Source of the DNA: Streptomyces mangrovisoli
GTDB lineage: Bacteria > Actinomycetota > Actinomycetes > Streptomycetales > Streptomycetaceae
Length of the DNA stretch: 64,000 nt
Assembly: GCF_000974985.2 (NCBI RefSeq)
Contig: NZ_LAVA02000097.1
Location: 124,001 to 188,000 of the forward strand
Direction: 5' to 3'
Within the stretch, counting starts at the first letter, position 1. Each line of letters starts with the position of its first letter. The notes under the pieces are model-generated. The model saw nothing but the letters and a program-made list of their open reading frames with translations. It was not told where the DNA came from and searched no databases. The translations under genes and the position numbers were made by a program. Of this stretch, positions 55,817 to 64,000 are shown one piece after another.

Positions 55817-56728
55817 TCAGGCGCCGTTCTCGCGGACCGGGGTGACGATCTCGTCTACGAGCCGGCGCGCGGCCCCGCGCGGATACGGGCGGGGCAGCGC
55901 GAGCACGACGTGCCCGATGCCCGCGGCGGCGAGTGCCGTGACATGGGCGCGGCTGCCGGCCGGGTCGGCGTAGTCGACGATGATCTGCGCGGAGCGGGCG
56001 ATCTCGGCCGGGTCGCGCCCGATGGCCGCGCAGTGCGCGTCCAGCACGCGGCCACGCTCGGCCGCCCAGGCGGCGCTGTTGTGGGGTGGTCCCGGCACGT
56101 TCCAGATGTCGGCGTGCTCGGCGACGATGCGCAGCGTCCGGTCGCCCCAGCCGCCGATCAGCAGCGGCGGACCGCCGGGCCGGACCGGGCCGGGGCCGTT
56201 GCGGGTGCCACGCAGGGTGGTGAACGGGCCGTCGTGGTCGAAGACTTCCTCGGTCCACATGCTGCGCAGGATGGTGATCGTCTCGGTGAGGCGGGCCAGC
56301 CCCTCGGCGGGACTCGGGAGCGGGAGACCGTAGGCGGCGTACTCGCTGACGGCCGGGTTGGGGCCGGCGGGCTGTCGGGTGCCTCCGACGCCCAGGCCCA
56401 TGATCAGGCGCCCTTGGGAGATCACGTCCACGGTGGTGGCGATCTTTCCGAGGTGGGCGGGGGCGCGCGGCACGTTGCTGGTGACGAGCAGGCCGAGACG
56501 GAGCCGGCTGGTGCGGGCGGCCAGTGCGGCCAGCAGCGTCCAGCCCTCCAGTACGGCGCCGCCGGGTGGTCCGGCCAGCGGCATGAGGTGATCCCACAGC
56601 CAGGCGTCGGCGAGTTCGGGTAACTCGTCGGCCTCCTCCCAGACCCGGAGGATGTCGTCGTAGGCCAGGTGCATGGGCGTGGTCTTGATGCCGAAGCGCA
56701 GTGCGCGACGGGATGATGCGGTCATCAT
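55817..56728 (-). CDS. LLM-class F420-dependent oxidoreductase
   Basis: 303 residues from ATG 56728; TATGGT (56741-56736) ends 7 nt upstream, supporting this start over ATG codons further up. LRFGIKTTPMHLAYDDILRVW opens the TIM barrel; AWLWDHLMPLAGPPGG, TSRLRLGLLVTSNVPRAPAHLGKIATTVD, ISQGRLIMGLGVGGTR and PLLIGGWGDRTLRIVAEHADIWN are standard luciferase-like monooxygenase blocks for the F420-binding subgroup. It transfers hydride between F420 and an organic substrate. Substrate unknown; no operon partner. Confidence 0.92.
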   Translation of the reverse strand: MMTASSRRALRFGIKTTPMHLAYDDILRVWEEADELPELADAWLWDHLMPLAGPPGGAVLEGWTLLAALAARTSRLRLGLLVTSNVPRAPAHLGKIATTVDVISQGRLIMGLGVGGTRQPAGPNPAVSEYAAYGLPLPSPAEGLARLTETITILRSMWTEEVFDHDGPFTTLRGTRNGPGPVRPGGPPLLIGGWGDRTLRIVAEHADIWNVPGPPHNSAAWAAERGRVLDAHCAAIGRDPAEIARSAQIIVDYADPAGSRAHVTALAAAGIGHVVLALPRPYPRGAARRLVDEIVTPVRENGA

Positions 56729-56880
56729 GACCATCACCATAGGCGATAGTCAGTGCTGCTGACCATCAGCTCAGCTGACAGCAAGTCGCCAGGACAGCGA
56801 CGCAGGAACGCGGCGCAGGACAGCTGTGGTGGACGGCCGTCTGTGCGGCCGAATCCCGGGCGGAGCAAGCCGTACGCCGG

Positions 56881-56897
56881 TAGGGTGCGGAGCCCTA
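56881..56897. promoter_or_regulatory. -10 box within inverted repeat TAGGG-N7-CCCTA
   Basis: TAGGGT (56881-56886) is a good -10 box and forms the left arm of TAGGG-TGCGGAG-CCCTA (56881-56897), a perfect 5-bp inverted repeat. It lies 16 nt before the start region of the nucleotidyltransferase gene. Confidence 0.45.
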
Positions 56898-56912
56898 CCG
56901 GAGATGCACGCC

Positions 56913-57653
56913 ATGACTGCTCGACAGCCCCTCACCTACGACGCGTTCGTCGAACTCGCGACCGCCGATCCGGCCGTCGTAGGACTGGTCCTCAAGGGTT
57001 CCCAGGCCCACGACGGGATGGTCACCCCGCACTCCGATCACGACCTGTACGTGGTCGTGGACGACGCCGCCACGACCGCCCTCGTACGGTCGAAGGGTCA
57101 CCGCAGCGCCGAACTGGACCTTGTCGTCCTCTCCCTCACCGAGTTCCGCGCGGCCGGGATGCCGGGTCCCGAGCGCTACGCCCTCGCCCGGGCCCGGATC
57201 GTGCTCGACCGGCTCGACGGAGGCATCGCCCGGATCCTCGCCGACAAGGCCCGCCTGGACGCCGCCGAGGCGGCCCGGGACGCCCGCAGTTGGCTCGACG
57301 CCTACGCCAACTCGCTCTACCGCTCACTCAAGAACCACCGGGACGGCCTGCCGCTCGCCGCCCGCCTGGACGCCGCCGACAGTGTCCGGTTCCTTTTCGA
57401 GCTGCTCTTCGCGCTCGACCGGCGCCCCCGCCCCTACAACAAGTACCTGGAGTGGGAGCTCGACCGGTACCCGCTTCCGGGCTGGGACGCGCGCTCGCTG
57501 CTCCGGTCCGTGGACCGCATCACCGCGACCGGCGACGTACTCCTGCAACGGCACCTGTTCAGCCTTGCCGAGACCGTCGCCCGACGGGCCGGACACGGCG
57601 ACGTGCTGGACGCGTGGGGCGACGATCTGAACCTCATGCGACCACAGCGGTGA
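56913..57653 (+). CDS. Nucleotidyltransferase (minimal/aminoglycoside-type fold)
   Basis: 246 residues from ATG 56913 with GGAG 9 nt upstream (ATG 56904 also possible). The Pol β-type signature is GLVLKGSQAHDGMVTPHSDHDLYVVV: GS followed by the DxD metal pair; AELDLVVLSLTEF supplies the third carboxylate. A helical C-terminal domain (ANSLYRSLKNHRDGLPLAARLDAAD, YNKYLEWELDRYPLPGWD) resembles those of aminoglycoside nucleotidyltransferases and DUF4111-like proteins. It transfers NMP to an unknown acceptor. Confidence is good for fold, low for substrate. Confidence 0.85.
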   Translation: MTARQPLTYDAFVELATADPAVVGLVLKGSQAHDGMVTPHSDHDLYVVVDDAATTALVRSKGHRSAELDLVVLSLTEFRAAGMPGPERYALARARIVLDRLDGGIARILADKARLDAAEAARDARSWLDAYANSLYRSLKNHRDGLPLAARLDAADSVRFLFELLFALDRRPRPYNKYLEWELDRYPLPGWDARSLLRSVDRITATGDVLLQRHLFSLAETVARRAGHGDVLDAWGDDLNLMRPQR

Positions 57654-57663
57654 ACGGCCCGCG

Positions 57664-58104
57664 TCAGCCGATCTGTTCGGCCAGAGCGACGATGATGCCC
57701 GCGGGGCCGCGGAGGTAGCAGAGCCGGAAGATGTTCTCGTACTGCGCCACCTCGCCGAGGAGTTCGGCGCCGTGGGCGCGCAGCCGGGCGACGGTGTCGT
57801 CGATGTCGTCGACGGCGAACATGACGCGGTGCAGGCCCAGCGTGTTGGGCGGAGGGTTCCGCGGCGCGGCGTCGGACACCGCGGGGGCGTGGAACTTGGT
57901 CAGCTCCAGCTTGCTGTGGCCGTCCGGGGTCCGCATCATCGCGATGTCGCTGCGGACTCCGTCGAGTCCGACGGTGCGGTCCGCGTAGAGGCCTTCGATC
58001 TGCGCCTTTCCGTCCAGCTCCATGCCGAGCTCGGTGAAGAAGGCGACGGCCGCGTCCAGGTCGTCGACGACGACGGCGACGTTGTCCATCCGCAGAAGGG
58101 TCAT
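57664..58104 (-). CDS. VOC-family (glyoxalase/bleomycin resistance-like) protein
   Basis: 146 residues from ATG 58104. Two βαβββ modules: MDNVAVVVDDLDAAVAFFTELGM and GLHRVMFAVDDIDDTVARLRAHG, with metal-ligand candidates in KLELTKFH, LHRVMF and IIVALAEQ. It is a dioxygenase, lyase or binding protein of the vicinal oxygen chelate superfamily; substrate unknown. TACGCT (58117-58112) ends 7 nt before the ATG, indicating a leaderless mRNA. Confidence 0.9.
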   Translation of the reverse strand: MTLLRMDNVAVVVDDLDAAVAFFTELGMELDGKAQIEGLYADRTVGLDGVRSDIAMMRTPDGHSKLELTKFHAPAVSDAAPRNPPPNTLGLHRVMFAVDDIDDTVARLRAHGAELLGEVAQYENIFRLCYLRGPAGIIVALAEQIG

Positions 58105-58279
58105 AGGTGCGAGCGTAACGACTCGACACACCATCGCGCGGGACCGGCCGTGCCGTGCCGTGACCACGGCCGTGCGGCCCACCCGCCTCCGCCGGGCTTC
58201 CCACCCGTGGGCGCCAACGGCACCCGCCCGCGCTCCGGCGGCCGTCGGCCCGGACGCCCGCCAGGCTAATCTGCGTGAC

Positions 58280-59017
58280 GTGACGGCACCGCAGCGCAAA
58301 CTACCCCGGGGCAGGAGCGCCCTGCCGGTCGACCAGGTGGAAGCGCTCCAGCGGGGGCGGGTGTACACGGCGATGGCGCAGGTGCTGGCCGAGCGGGGGT
58401 ACGCCGCCGCCACCGTCGAGGACGTCATCCGGCGCGCGGGAGTGTCCCGGCAGACGTTCTACCGCTACTTCGACTCCAAGGCGGACTGCTTCGCCGCCGC
58501 CTACCAGGCCGCCGGGGAGAGCCTGCTGGCGCGGGTGCTGGAGCGGCTCGCCGCGTCGGGGAGCGGGCCAGGTGTCGACGGCGGCGCCGACGCGGCTGCC
58601 GGTACGGGCGGGGGCACCGCCGCCGACACTGCCGTGGACGGTCCGCTGCCGCGCTTCGAACGGCTGATCAGCGCCTACCTGAGCACCCTGGCCGCGGACT
58701 GGCCCACGGCCCGGCTGTGCCTGGTGGAGGCGTTCGCGGCCGGTCCCGGTGTGCTGCCGGTCCGGGCGCCGTTGTACGACACCGTGGTGGAGCTGGTCGC
58801 GGAGACCCTCGGGGTCGCAGACGCCGAGGGCCGGCTCGTCTGCCGGATGATCCTCGCGGCCACCACCGCGCTCGCGACCTCCGCCGTGGCCGATGGCGAC
58901 CAGGCTCAACTCGACGCCGCCGGAATCGAGTTGAATGGCTATGTCCGCCGCCTCTGGGAGGGCGGCCTGCTCGGCCCCGCCCCCGACCGACCCCAGCGCC
59001 CACCCTCACACCCCTAA
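58280..59017 (+). CDS. TetR-family transcriptional regulator
   Basis: 245 residues from GTG 58280; TAATCT (58267-58272) ends 7 nt before it, so it is probably leaderless. HTH: GRVYTAMAQVLAERGYAAATVEDVIRRAGVSRQTFYRYFDSKADCF. The ligand domain contains a 40-residue Gly/Ala/Thr/Asp-rich insert (GPGVDGGADAAAGTGGGTAA). It is divergent from the VOC gene, a plausible target, and is followed by the tandem kinase gene after 82 nt. Confidence 0.92.
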   Translation: MTAPQRKLPRGRSALPVDQVEALQRGRVYTAMAQVLAERGYAAATVEDVIRRAGVSRQTFYRYFDSKADCFAAAYQAAGESLLARVLERLAASGSGPGVDGGADAAAGTGGGTAADTAVDGPLPRFERLISAYLSTLAADWPTARLCLVEAFAAGPGVLPVRAPLYDTVVELVAETLGVADAEGRLVCRMILAATTALATSAVADGDQAQLDAAGIELNGYVRRLWEGGLLGPAPDRPQRPPSHP

Positions 59018-59099
59018 CAGACATAGGCGTTCCTCTGATCGGGTGAAACGGCTATGCTGCGGGCGACGCCGACTGTCGGACCGAGCGCGGAGGCAGCGC

Positions 59100-61370
59100 A
59101 TGCACGGCGCAACGGTGACGCCGGGGCTCTTACTGGACGACCGCTACGAACTCTCACGGTTGCTGGGGCGCGGCGGCATGGGCCAGGTGTGGGAGGGCAA
59201 GGACCTCCGCCTGAAACGGCCCGTCGCCGTGAAGATCCTGTCGCCCGCGGGCGTCCTCGAACCCCGCGACCTTGCCCTGTTCCGCCGCGAGGCGGAGATC
59301 GGCGCGATGCTGTCGCATCCGGGCATCACCACCGTCTTCGACCTGGGCAGCCCCTCCCGGGACGGTGGCACCCCCTGGTACCTGGTGATGGAACGGCTCG
59401 TCGGACACAGCCTGGACCGCGAAGTGAGGCTCCACCGCGACGGGTTGCCGTGGGAGCGGGTGGTCGACCTCGGCAGGCAGGTGGCGGACGCGCTCGCCGC
59501 GGCCCACACGCAGGGGGTGGTCCACCGCGACATCAAGCCCGCGAACCTGTTCCTTCAGCAATCCGGTGTGGTGAAGATCTGCGACTTCGGCATCTCCCGC
59601 CTGGCGAACGCCACTTCGCTGCTGACCGGGGTGGTCCAGGCCGCGGGGACGCTGCCCTACATGGCGCCGGAACAGTTCGCCACGCTGGCGGTCGACCATC
59701 GCAGCGATCTGTACGCCCTCGGCTGCGTCCTCCACGAACTCCTGGTCGGGGCACCGTGGGTGGACCCGAGGGCGGACTGGCCGGGCGCGATGTACCGGCA
59801 CCACCAGGTCGCCCCGCCGTCATCGGCCGCCGCCCGGCCGGACATTCCCGAGGCGCTCGACCGGCTCGTGCTCGACCTTTTGGCCAAGGACCCGGCGGAC
59901 CGCCCGTCGGACGCGTCGACGGTCACCGCACGGCTGCGGGACATCGCTCGGCAACCCGGACAGGGGCACGGCGCCGACCACCGCCGGGGACCCGGACTCG
60001 ACGCCCGCACACGGCGGTTGACCGAGGCAGCCACGGCGTTCCGCGCCCTGCACGCCCGACGCGCCACGGAAACCGTCACGGTGCTCCGCACCTCCCAGGC
60101 CATGCACCCACCGACCGGCCCGAGCCAGGTGTCCACCCCGAGGAGGACCTCCGTGGAGCAACTGGTCGCCGGGCGATTCCGGCTTCTGCAGAAGCTGGGG
60201 TCCGGTGGGTACGGCGAGGTGTGGAGCGCGTACGACGAGCGTCTGCGGGTGGAAGTGGCCCTCAAGCAGGTGCGGGTGGACCCCTCGGCGGGAAACACCG
60301 AGCGCGACGCGGTTCTGGGGCAGGCGGAGGACGAGGCGCGGCACGCCGCCCGGCTGCGGGACCATCCGAACATCGTGACCGTCTTCGACGTGGTCGGCGA
60401 CGGCGGAACACCGTGGCTGGTGATGCGGCTGGTCGAGGGACGGACGCTCGATCAGGAGATCCGGGAACGGGGCCCGTTGGGGCCGGTCATGGCCGCTCAT
60501 GTCGCGGCCGGAGTCCTCGCCGCACTCGACGCGGCGCACGAGTCGGGCGTCCTGCACCGGGACGTGAAACCGGCCAACATCATGCTCGCCGAGGACGGAA
60601 CGGTGCTGTTGACCGACTTCGGCATCGCCAAGGGGTCCACCACGACGACCCAGGCCGTCCTCGCCGGCACACTCCCCTACATGTCGCCGGAACGCCTCAA
60701 CGGCAGGGACACACCAGCCGGGGACCTGTTCGCGCTGGGGGCCAGCCTCTACGAGGCGACGGAAGGCGTGTCGCCCTTCGCCCGCGCCACACCTACGGCG
60801 ACCATGGCCGCGGTGGCACTGGAGGAACCCCCGCCACCGGCGAAGGCCGGGCGACTTCGGGGGCTCATCACGGCCCTGCTGGACAAGGACCCGGAGAGAC
60901 GGCCGTCCGCGGCGAGCGCACTCGTCCTCCTCGCCAACGCGGAAGGCCCGCACAGGACACCACGACAGGAGCGGACGCCGGGCCGGTCCGTCGACGTCGC
61001 CGCGCGGCAGGCGACACCGGTCCGGACCGACGACATCGCCCCGCAGCAGCGGACACCGGTCCTGACTGGTGACGTCACCGCCTCGGCCGCGCCCGCCAAG
61101 TCGCGGATCGGAGAGGCGCTGGAAGTCGCGGTGTTCCTCGCGAAGGCATGCTTCTGGATCTTCGGAATCCTGGGGGTACTGATCGGTCTCTGCAGCAACC
61201 CCGCCGCCTTCGACGCCAGCGCCCCCAGCTGGTTCCCGATTCCGCTTCCGCACGGCACACGCGTGTCGAACGCCTTCAGCGGGCTGGTCCTCGTGGGTGG
61301 GACGGCGGCTGTCGTGACCGCGCTGCTGACCTTCTTCTGGGGCTTGTTGAGCACCGACCCGAAATCGTGA
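59100..61370 (+). CDS. Tandem Ser/Thr protein kinase with two kinase domains and two membrane segments
   Basis: 756 residues from ATG 59100, GGAGG upstream. Kinase domain 1 (about 15-280): LGRGGMGQVWEG, VAVKIL, HRDIKPANLF (141), DFGIS (161), TLPYMAPEQ. Kinase domain 2 (about 357-620): LGSGGYGEVWSAYD, VALKQV (387), HRDVKPANIM (486), DFGIAK (506), TLPYMSPERL. Both hold the P-loop, catalytic Lys, HRD Asp and DFG Asp, so both should be active. A linker with three PVRTDD/TPVLTGD-type repeats leads to two hydrophobic segments (about 676-698 and 726-750), so the C-terminus is membrane anchored. No extracellular PASTA or NHL sensor is present. A PknB-like signalling enzyme with possible cross-phosphorylation. 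Confidence 0.92.
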   Translation: MHGATVTPGLLLDDRYELSRLLGRGGMGQVWEGKDLRLKRPVAVKILSPAGVLEPRDLALFRREAEIGAMLSHPGITTVFDLGSPSRDGGTPWYLVMERLVGHSLDREVRLHRDGLPWERVVDLGRQVADALAAAHTQGVVHRDIKPANLFLQQSGVVKICDFGISRLANATSLLTGVVQAAGTLPYMAPEQFATLAVDHRSDLYALGCVLHELLVGAPWVDPRADWPGAMYRHHQVAPPSSAAARPDIPEALDRLVLDLLAKDPADRPSDASTVTARLRDIARQPGQGHGADHRRGPGLDARTRRLTEAATAFRALHARRATETVTVLRTSQAMHPPTGPSQVSTPRRTSVEQLVAGRFRLLQKLGSGGYGEVWSAYDERLRVEVALKQVRVDPSAGNTERDAVLGQAEDEARHAARLRDHPNIVTVFDVVGDGGTPWLVMRLVEGRTLDQEIRERGPLGPVMAAHVAAGVLAALDAAHESGVLHRDVKPANIMLAEDGTVLLTDFGIAKGSTTTTQAVLAGTLPYMSPERLNGRDTPAGDLFALGASLYEATEGVSPFARATPTATMAAVALEEPPPPAKAGRLRGLITALLDKDPERRPSAASALVLLANAEGPHRTPRQERTPGRSVDVAARQATPVRTDDIAPQQRTPVLTGDVTASAAPAKSRIGEALEVAVFLAKACFWIFGILGVLIGLCSNPAAFDASAPSWFPIPLPHGTRVSNAFSGLVLVGGTAAVVTALLTFFWGLLSTDPKS

Positions 61371-61430
61371 CGTCGAGCAAGGCGCAAAGGCCTGGTGCCG
61401 GCAGGTCCACCGGCTCCGCACCTTCGCGCA

Positions 61431-61931
61431 TCACACGACCGGGCCCAACCCCTTCTCCCCCAACAACGCGAGGAACGCAGCCGTCTGCCGTTCGTCCAGG
61501 GCCGCGACCGGCAGGCCCATCGCCATCTGCGGGGAGACGCGCAGCACCCAGAAGTCACCGACGCGCGAGACGCTCCGGAACGTCGTCCACGTCCGGGACG
61601 TGGACCGGTCCGGGCCATGGGTACGGTACTCCGTGTCCGTCATGGTGACGGTGACCTCCCGATCCCCCACCAGGTAAGGCGCCAGCTGCCTCCGGACGGA
61701 CCGCTCGCGCAGCAGGAAGAATCCGGCGCCCCAGAGCATGAACACCACCCCGGCCGAAACAGAACCGCCTGCCTGGGCAATGCCTGCCACGCACACACCG
61801 GCGCCCAGGAGGACGAACCCGATACTGATCACAAGGCGCTGTACATACCCCCGCCGCGCACACGCACGGTACGAGCCGAGCACCGTGGCCGGCGTGCTGA
61901 CGAAGGTGGTGACTATCGGTGTATCGGCCAC
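61431..61931 (-). CDS. YcxB-like membrane protein
   Basis: 166 residues from GTG 61931, GGGAG upstream. Two adjacent hydrophobic segments (LVISIGFVLLGAGVCVAGIAQ and VSAGVVFMLWGAGFFLL) are followed by a soluble part, REVTVTMTDTEYRTHGPD, WTTFRSVSRVGDFWVLRVSPQMAMGLPVAAL, ERQTAAFLALL. This order (two TM helices then a PH-like YcxB fold ending in a Phe/Leu-rich helix) is that of the YcxB family. Function unknown. Convergent with the tandem kinase, 60 nt away. Confidence 0.75.
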   Translation of the reverse strand: MADTPIVTTFVSTPATVLGSYRACARRGYVQRLVISIGFVLLGAGVCVAGIAQAGGSVSAGVVFMLWGAGFFLLRERSVRRQLAPYLVGDREVTVTMTDTEYRTHGPDRSTSRTWTTFRSVSRVGDFWVLRVSPQMAMGLPVAALDERQTAAFLALLGEKGLGPVV

Positions 61932-62098
61932 GATGGCTCCCGTCCGAGCAGGCCAAGCCCTTGCTCGGGGCGACTCTAACGGCACCTCGCACACGCACCC
62001 ACAGGCGGGCCGGTTGACGCCACTTGCTCGTCTCGTCTCGTCTGGTCTCTCAGGCACCTCGCCACGGCGGTGTCAGGCCCGTGCCGGAAGATGGGGAC

Positions 62099-62625
62099 GT
62101 GGAACTCCCCTACGTCTACCGCGTCACCAAGTACGACCCCGCCGACCATGACCGGCACGGGCACTGCACCGGCACCGAGGACACCGTCAGCGATCACCGC
62201 GAGACCGAGGCGGCCTATCTGCTGGCCGTGCGGGCGTTCGCCGTGGAATCCGGCGTCGATCGCCTGCACGTCCGTGAGCCGCAGGTCCCGTCCCTCGCGC
62301 ACTGCCCCTGTCCGGCGACATCGACACCATCCTGCGAGCCCTCCCCGCGGAAGGCCTCGTCGAGGGTGTCTGGCAGGACCGCGATGGTGACGTCCACAGC
62401 GTCATCGTCGACGAGACCGCGTTCCCGGAACTGACCGCCCGCCTGCGCGACGCCCGCGCCGCCGTGCTCCTGTCCGTGTACGTGGGTGAGAGTGTTCCGC
62501 TGAGCACGGCCGTCATGCCCGACGACGACGGGGTCCTACGGGCCCGTTGGAGGCCCGAACCGGCGCCCGGTGACCGTGACTGGGCCCTGAGCCAACCTGC
62601 GGGGGCGAGCCCGCCCACGGGGTGA
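62099..62625 (+). pseudogene. Frameshifted gene, RNA-binding-like N-terminus
   Basis: GTG 62099 begins VELPYVYRVTKYDPADHDRHGH and runs well to HVREPQVPSLAH (about residue 69), the N-terminus of a conserved actinomycete protein that I recall being annotated as RNA-binding. After that the frame becomes Ser/Pro/Arg-rich and ends at 62434. The good reading continues in another frame from about 62300: LPLSGDIDTILRALPAEG, VIVDETAFPELTARLRDA, AAVLLSVYVGESVPLSTAVM, up to the TGA at 62625. The two parts are offset by two bases, so a one-base deletion or two-base insertion (or a small deletion joining two parts of a gene) is the simplest explanation. A sequencing error is possible. Confidence 0.5.
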
Positions 62626-62633
62626 GCGCTCGG

Positions 62634-62987
62634 TCAGGCCGGCTGCCACAGTTCGATCCGGTTGCCCTCGGGATCGCTGACCCAACCGAAGCGGCCGACC
62701 CCGTCCATCTCCTGTGTCTCCTCGGCGACGTCCGCTCCACCGGCGCGCAGTTGCGCGAGCATCGCATCGAGGTCACGGACCCGGAAGTTGAGCATGGTCT
62801 GCTGGGCGCGCGAGCCGAAGTAGTCGGTGCCGGAGTCGAAGGCCGCGAACACGGTCGGCCCCAGCTCCTGCTGCCACACACCGTGTTCATCGGCTCCCAG
62901 GCCCAAATGGTCCTGGTACCAGGCTTTCAGGGCCTCGGGATCCGTGGCCCGCACGAAGTAGCCGCCGATCCCCACCACACGCTCCAT
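62634..62987 (-). CDS. VOC-family protein (glyoxalase-like)
   Basis: 117 residues from ATG 62987. GGYFVRATDPEALKAWYQDHLGLGADEHGVW and MLNFRVRDLDAMLAQLRAGGADV, ending in GWVSDPEGNRIELWQPA, are the typical start and end of a single-domain glyoxalase/bleomycin-resistance-like protein, with Glu in the terminal IELWQP as metal ligand. It acts as a dimer. The substrate is unknown. The gene is 9 nt from the end of the pseudogene and diverges from nothing obvious. Confidence 0.92.
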   Translation of the reverse strand: MERVVGIGGYFVRATDPEALKAWYQDHLGLGADEHGVWQQELGPTVFAAFDSGTDYFGSRAQQTMLNFRVRDLDAMLAQLRAGGADVAEETQEMDGVGRFGWVSDPEGNRIELWQPA

Positions 62988-63069
62988 GCCGCCATCCTGC
63001 CAGGGTCCCGCCCTGACGCCGGTTCTTTCGGCCCGTGTCGTGCGACCGTGTCTCGGCGGAACCTGCCGG

Positions 63070-64000
63070 TCACCCCGGCGTGCGCCTCCGAGGGGGTACG
63101 GCCACCGCCGGAAGGCGCAGCGCGAAGAGGGCGCCCCCGGACGGCGCGTCGCTCACGGTGAGCGTCCCGCCGTGGCGCCGGGCGACGTCGCGGGCGATGG
63201 CCAGGCCCAACCCGGCGCCGCCGTCGTCACGGGCGCGGGCGTCGTCCAGCCGTACGAACCGCTCGAAGATCCGGTCGCGTTCGGCGACCGGCACGCCGTT
63301 GCCGTCGTCCGCGACCGTCAGGACGACCCGGCCGCCCCGACCCTCCACCCGCACCAAGACCTCCGTACGCGCGTGCCGTTGGGCGTTGTCCACGAGGTTG
63401 CCGATCACGCGACTCAACTGGCCGCGCGATCCCGCCACTTGGTGACCCGAGCCGTCGACTTCGACGGCGACCGGGGTACGGTCCGTGGCCCGGCGCCCGA
63501 GCTCCTCCCGGACCAGTTCACCCAGATCGACGTGGCCCGCACCGGGCCGCTCCCCCGCGTCGAGCCGGGCGAGCAGCAGCAGGTCGGCGGCGAGATGCTG
63601 GAGCCGTTCGGTGTCCTTGACCGCGCCCGGCACGTCCAGCAGTTGCGGATGCGCCGAGCCAACCTCCAGCTGGGTGCGCAACGAGGCGATGGGGCTGCGC
63701 AGTTCGTGGGAGGCGTCCGCGACGAAACGACGCTGCCGGTCCACGGCGGCCTCCAAGGCGGTGAGGGTCTCGTTCGTCGTCCGGGCCAGTCGGGCCACCT
63801 CGTCGTGCGAGGACGGTTCGGGTACGCGCCGGGAGAGGTCCTCGGAGGCGGTGATCGCCGCCATCTCCTGCCGGATGCCCTCCACCGGGGCCAGCGCGCG
63901 CCGGGTCACCAGCCAGGTCACTCCCCCGACCACGAGCAGGACCAGCGGCCCGCCGGCCAGCATCGCCACCGCGGCGCTGCGCACGGCGCCGTCGCGGGCC
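63070..64000 (-). CDS. Sensor histidine kinase, 5' end outside window
   Basis: The frame stays open to the right edge, so the N-terminus is missing. Visible order: a transmembrane helix (LAGGPLVLLVVGGVTWLVTRR), HAMP domain (ALAPVEGIRQEMAAITASEDLSRRVPEP), DHp helix with the phospho-acceptor His in FVADASHELRSPIASLRTQ, then the N box LVDNAQRHA, G1 VADDGNGVP, F box FVRLDDARARDDGGAG, and G2 GLGLAIARDVARRHGG. This is a complete EnvZ/PhoR-type cytoplasmic half. Its response regulator is expected upstream, outside the window. Signal unknown. Confidence 0.93.
   Translation of the reverse strand, partial: ARDGAVRSAAVAMLAGGPLVLLVVGGVTWLVTRRALAPVEGIRQEMAAITASEDLSRRVPEPSSHDEVARLARTTNETLTALEAAVDRQRRFVADASHELRSPIASLRTQLEVGSAHPQLLDVPGAVKDTERLQHLAADLLLLARLDAGERPGAGHVDLGELVREELGRRATDRTPVAVEVDGSGHQVAGSRGQLSRVIGNLVDNAQRHARTEVLVRVEGRGGRVVLTVADDGNGVPVAERDRIFERFVRLDDARARDDGGAGLGLAIARDVARRHGGTLTVSDAPSGGALFALRLPAVAVPPRRRTPG

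Overview
The window reads as a chromosomal segment of a Streptomyces-type actinomycete. It has very high GC, third codon positions almost always G or C, frequent GTG starts, ATGA/GTGA stop-start overlaps, many LuxR/TetR/MarR regulators, PPOX/F420-type flavoproteins, Tat and Sec exported proteins, and many genes whose -10 box lies only 6-8 nt upstream of the start codon (leaderless mRNAs). No rRNA, tRNA, CRISPR array, phage or IS element was seen.

Left flank (1-5.5 kb): a membrane-anchored caspase-like protein cut by the window edge, a secreted repeat protein, a LuxR regulator, a PPOX flavoprotein and an MFS exporter.

Biosynthetic gene cluster (about 5.8-25.5 kb): sixteen rightward genes, mostly translationally coupled. 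In order they encode two ATP-grasp-type ligases, a tryptophan 2,3-dioxygenase, a fold-type I (class V) PLP enzyme, a second enlarged TDO-superfamily heme protein, a class A flavin hydroxylase, a class IV aminotransferase, a kynurenine-formamidase-like cyclase, a SAM methyltransferase, a small PPOX flavoprotein, a third ATP-grasp ligase, an MFS exporter, one NRPS (heterocyclisation-adenylation-methyltransferase-carrier, with a readable cysteine code), a free carrier protein, a thioesterase and a LysE exporter. The simplest reading is that tryptophan is opened to N-formylkynurenine, kynurenine and an anthranilate-type unit, which is hydroxylated or methylated and joined to cysteine as a thiazoline, with ATP-grasp enzymes forming further amide bonds. 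No stand-alone aryl-AMP ligase is present, so how the starter is activated is open. I do not recognise this gene combination as a described pathway. A 0.7-kb leader with a small SD-preceded ORF and a possible SD-masking hairpin precedes it. A MarR gene sits at its right end, divergent from an FMN reductase.

Middle (26-41 kb): Tat-exported PHP-domain protein, two small overlapping ORFs that may be one frameshifted gene, PPOX protein, membrane glycosyltransferase, 2'-5' RNA ligase/CPDase, a large P-loop/TPR ATPase with a small membrane partner, a GlxA-type regulator beside a 36-codon DJ-1/PfpI remnant, an isochorismatase-like hydrolase, an HxlR regulator fused to a peroxiredoxin and divergent from an enolase, and a cutinase.

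Right part (41-64 kb): LuxR-TPR regulator, FG-GAP protein, methyltransferase, TerB-like protein, a TetR/FAD-monooxygenase pair around a perfect palindromic operator, histidine phosphatase, DEAD-box helicase, an exported protein with two lamin-tail domains, a toxin-antitoxin pair with a degenerate Fic/Doc toxin, LLM oxidoreductase, nucleotidyltransferase, VOC proteins, a second TetR, a Ser/Thr kinase with two complete kinase domains, a frameshifted pseudogene and a sensor kinase cut by the window end. Several short tandem GC-rich repeats lie between genes.
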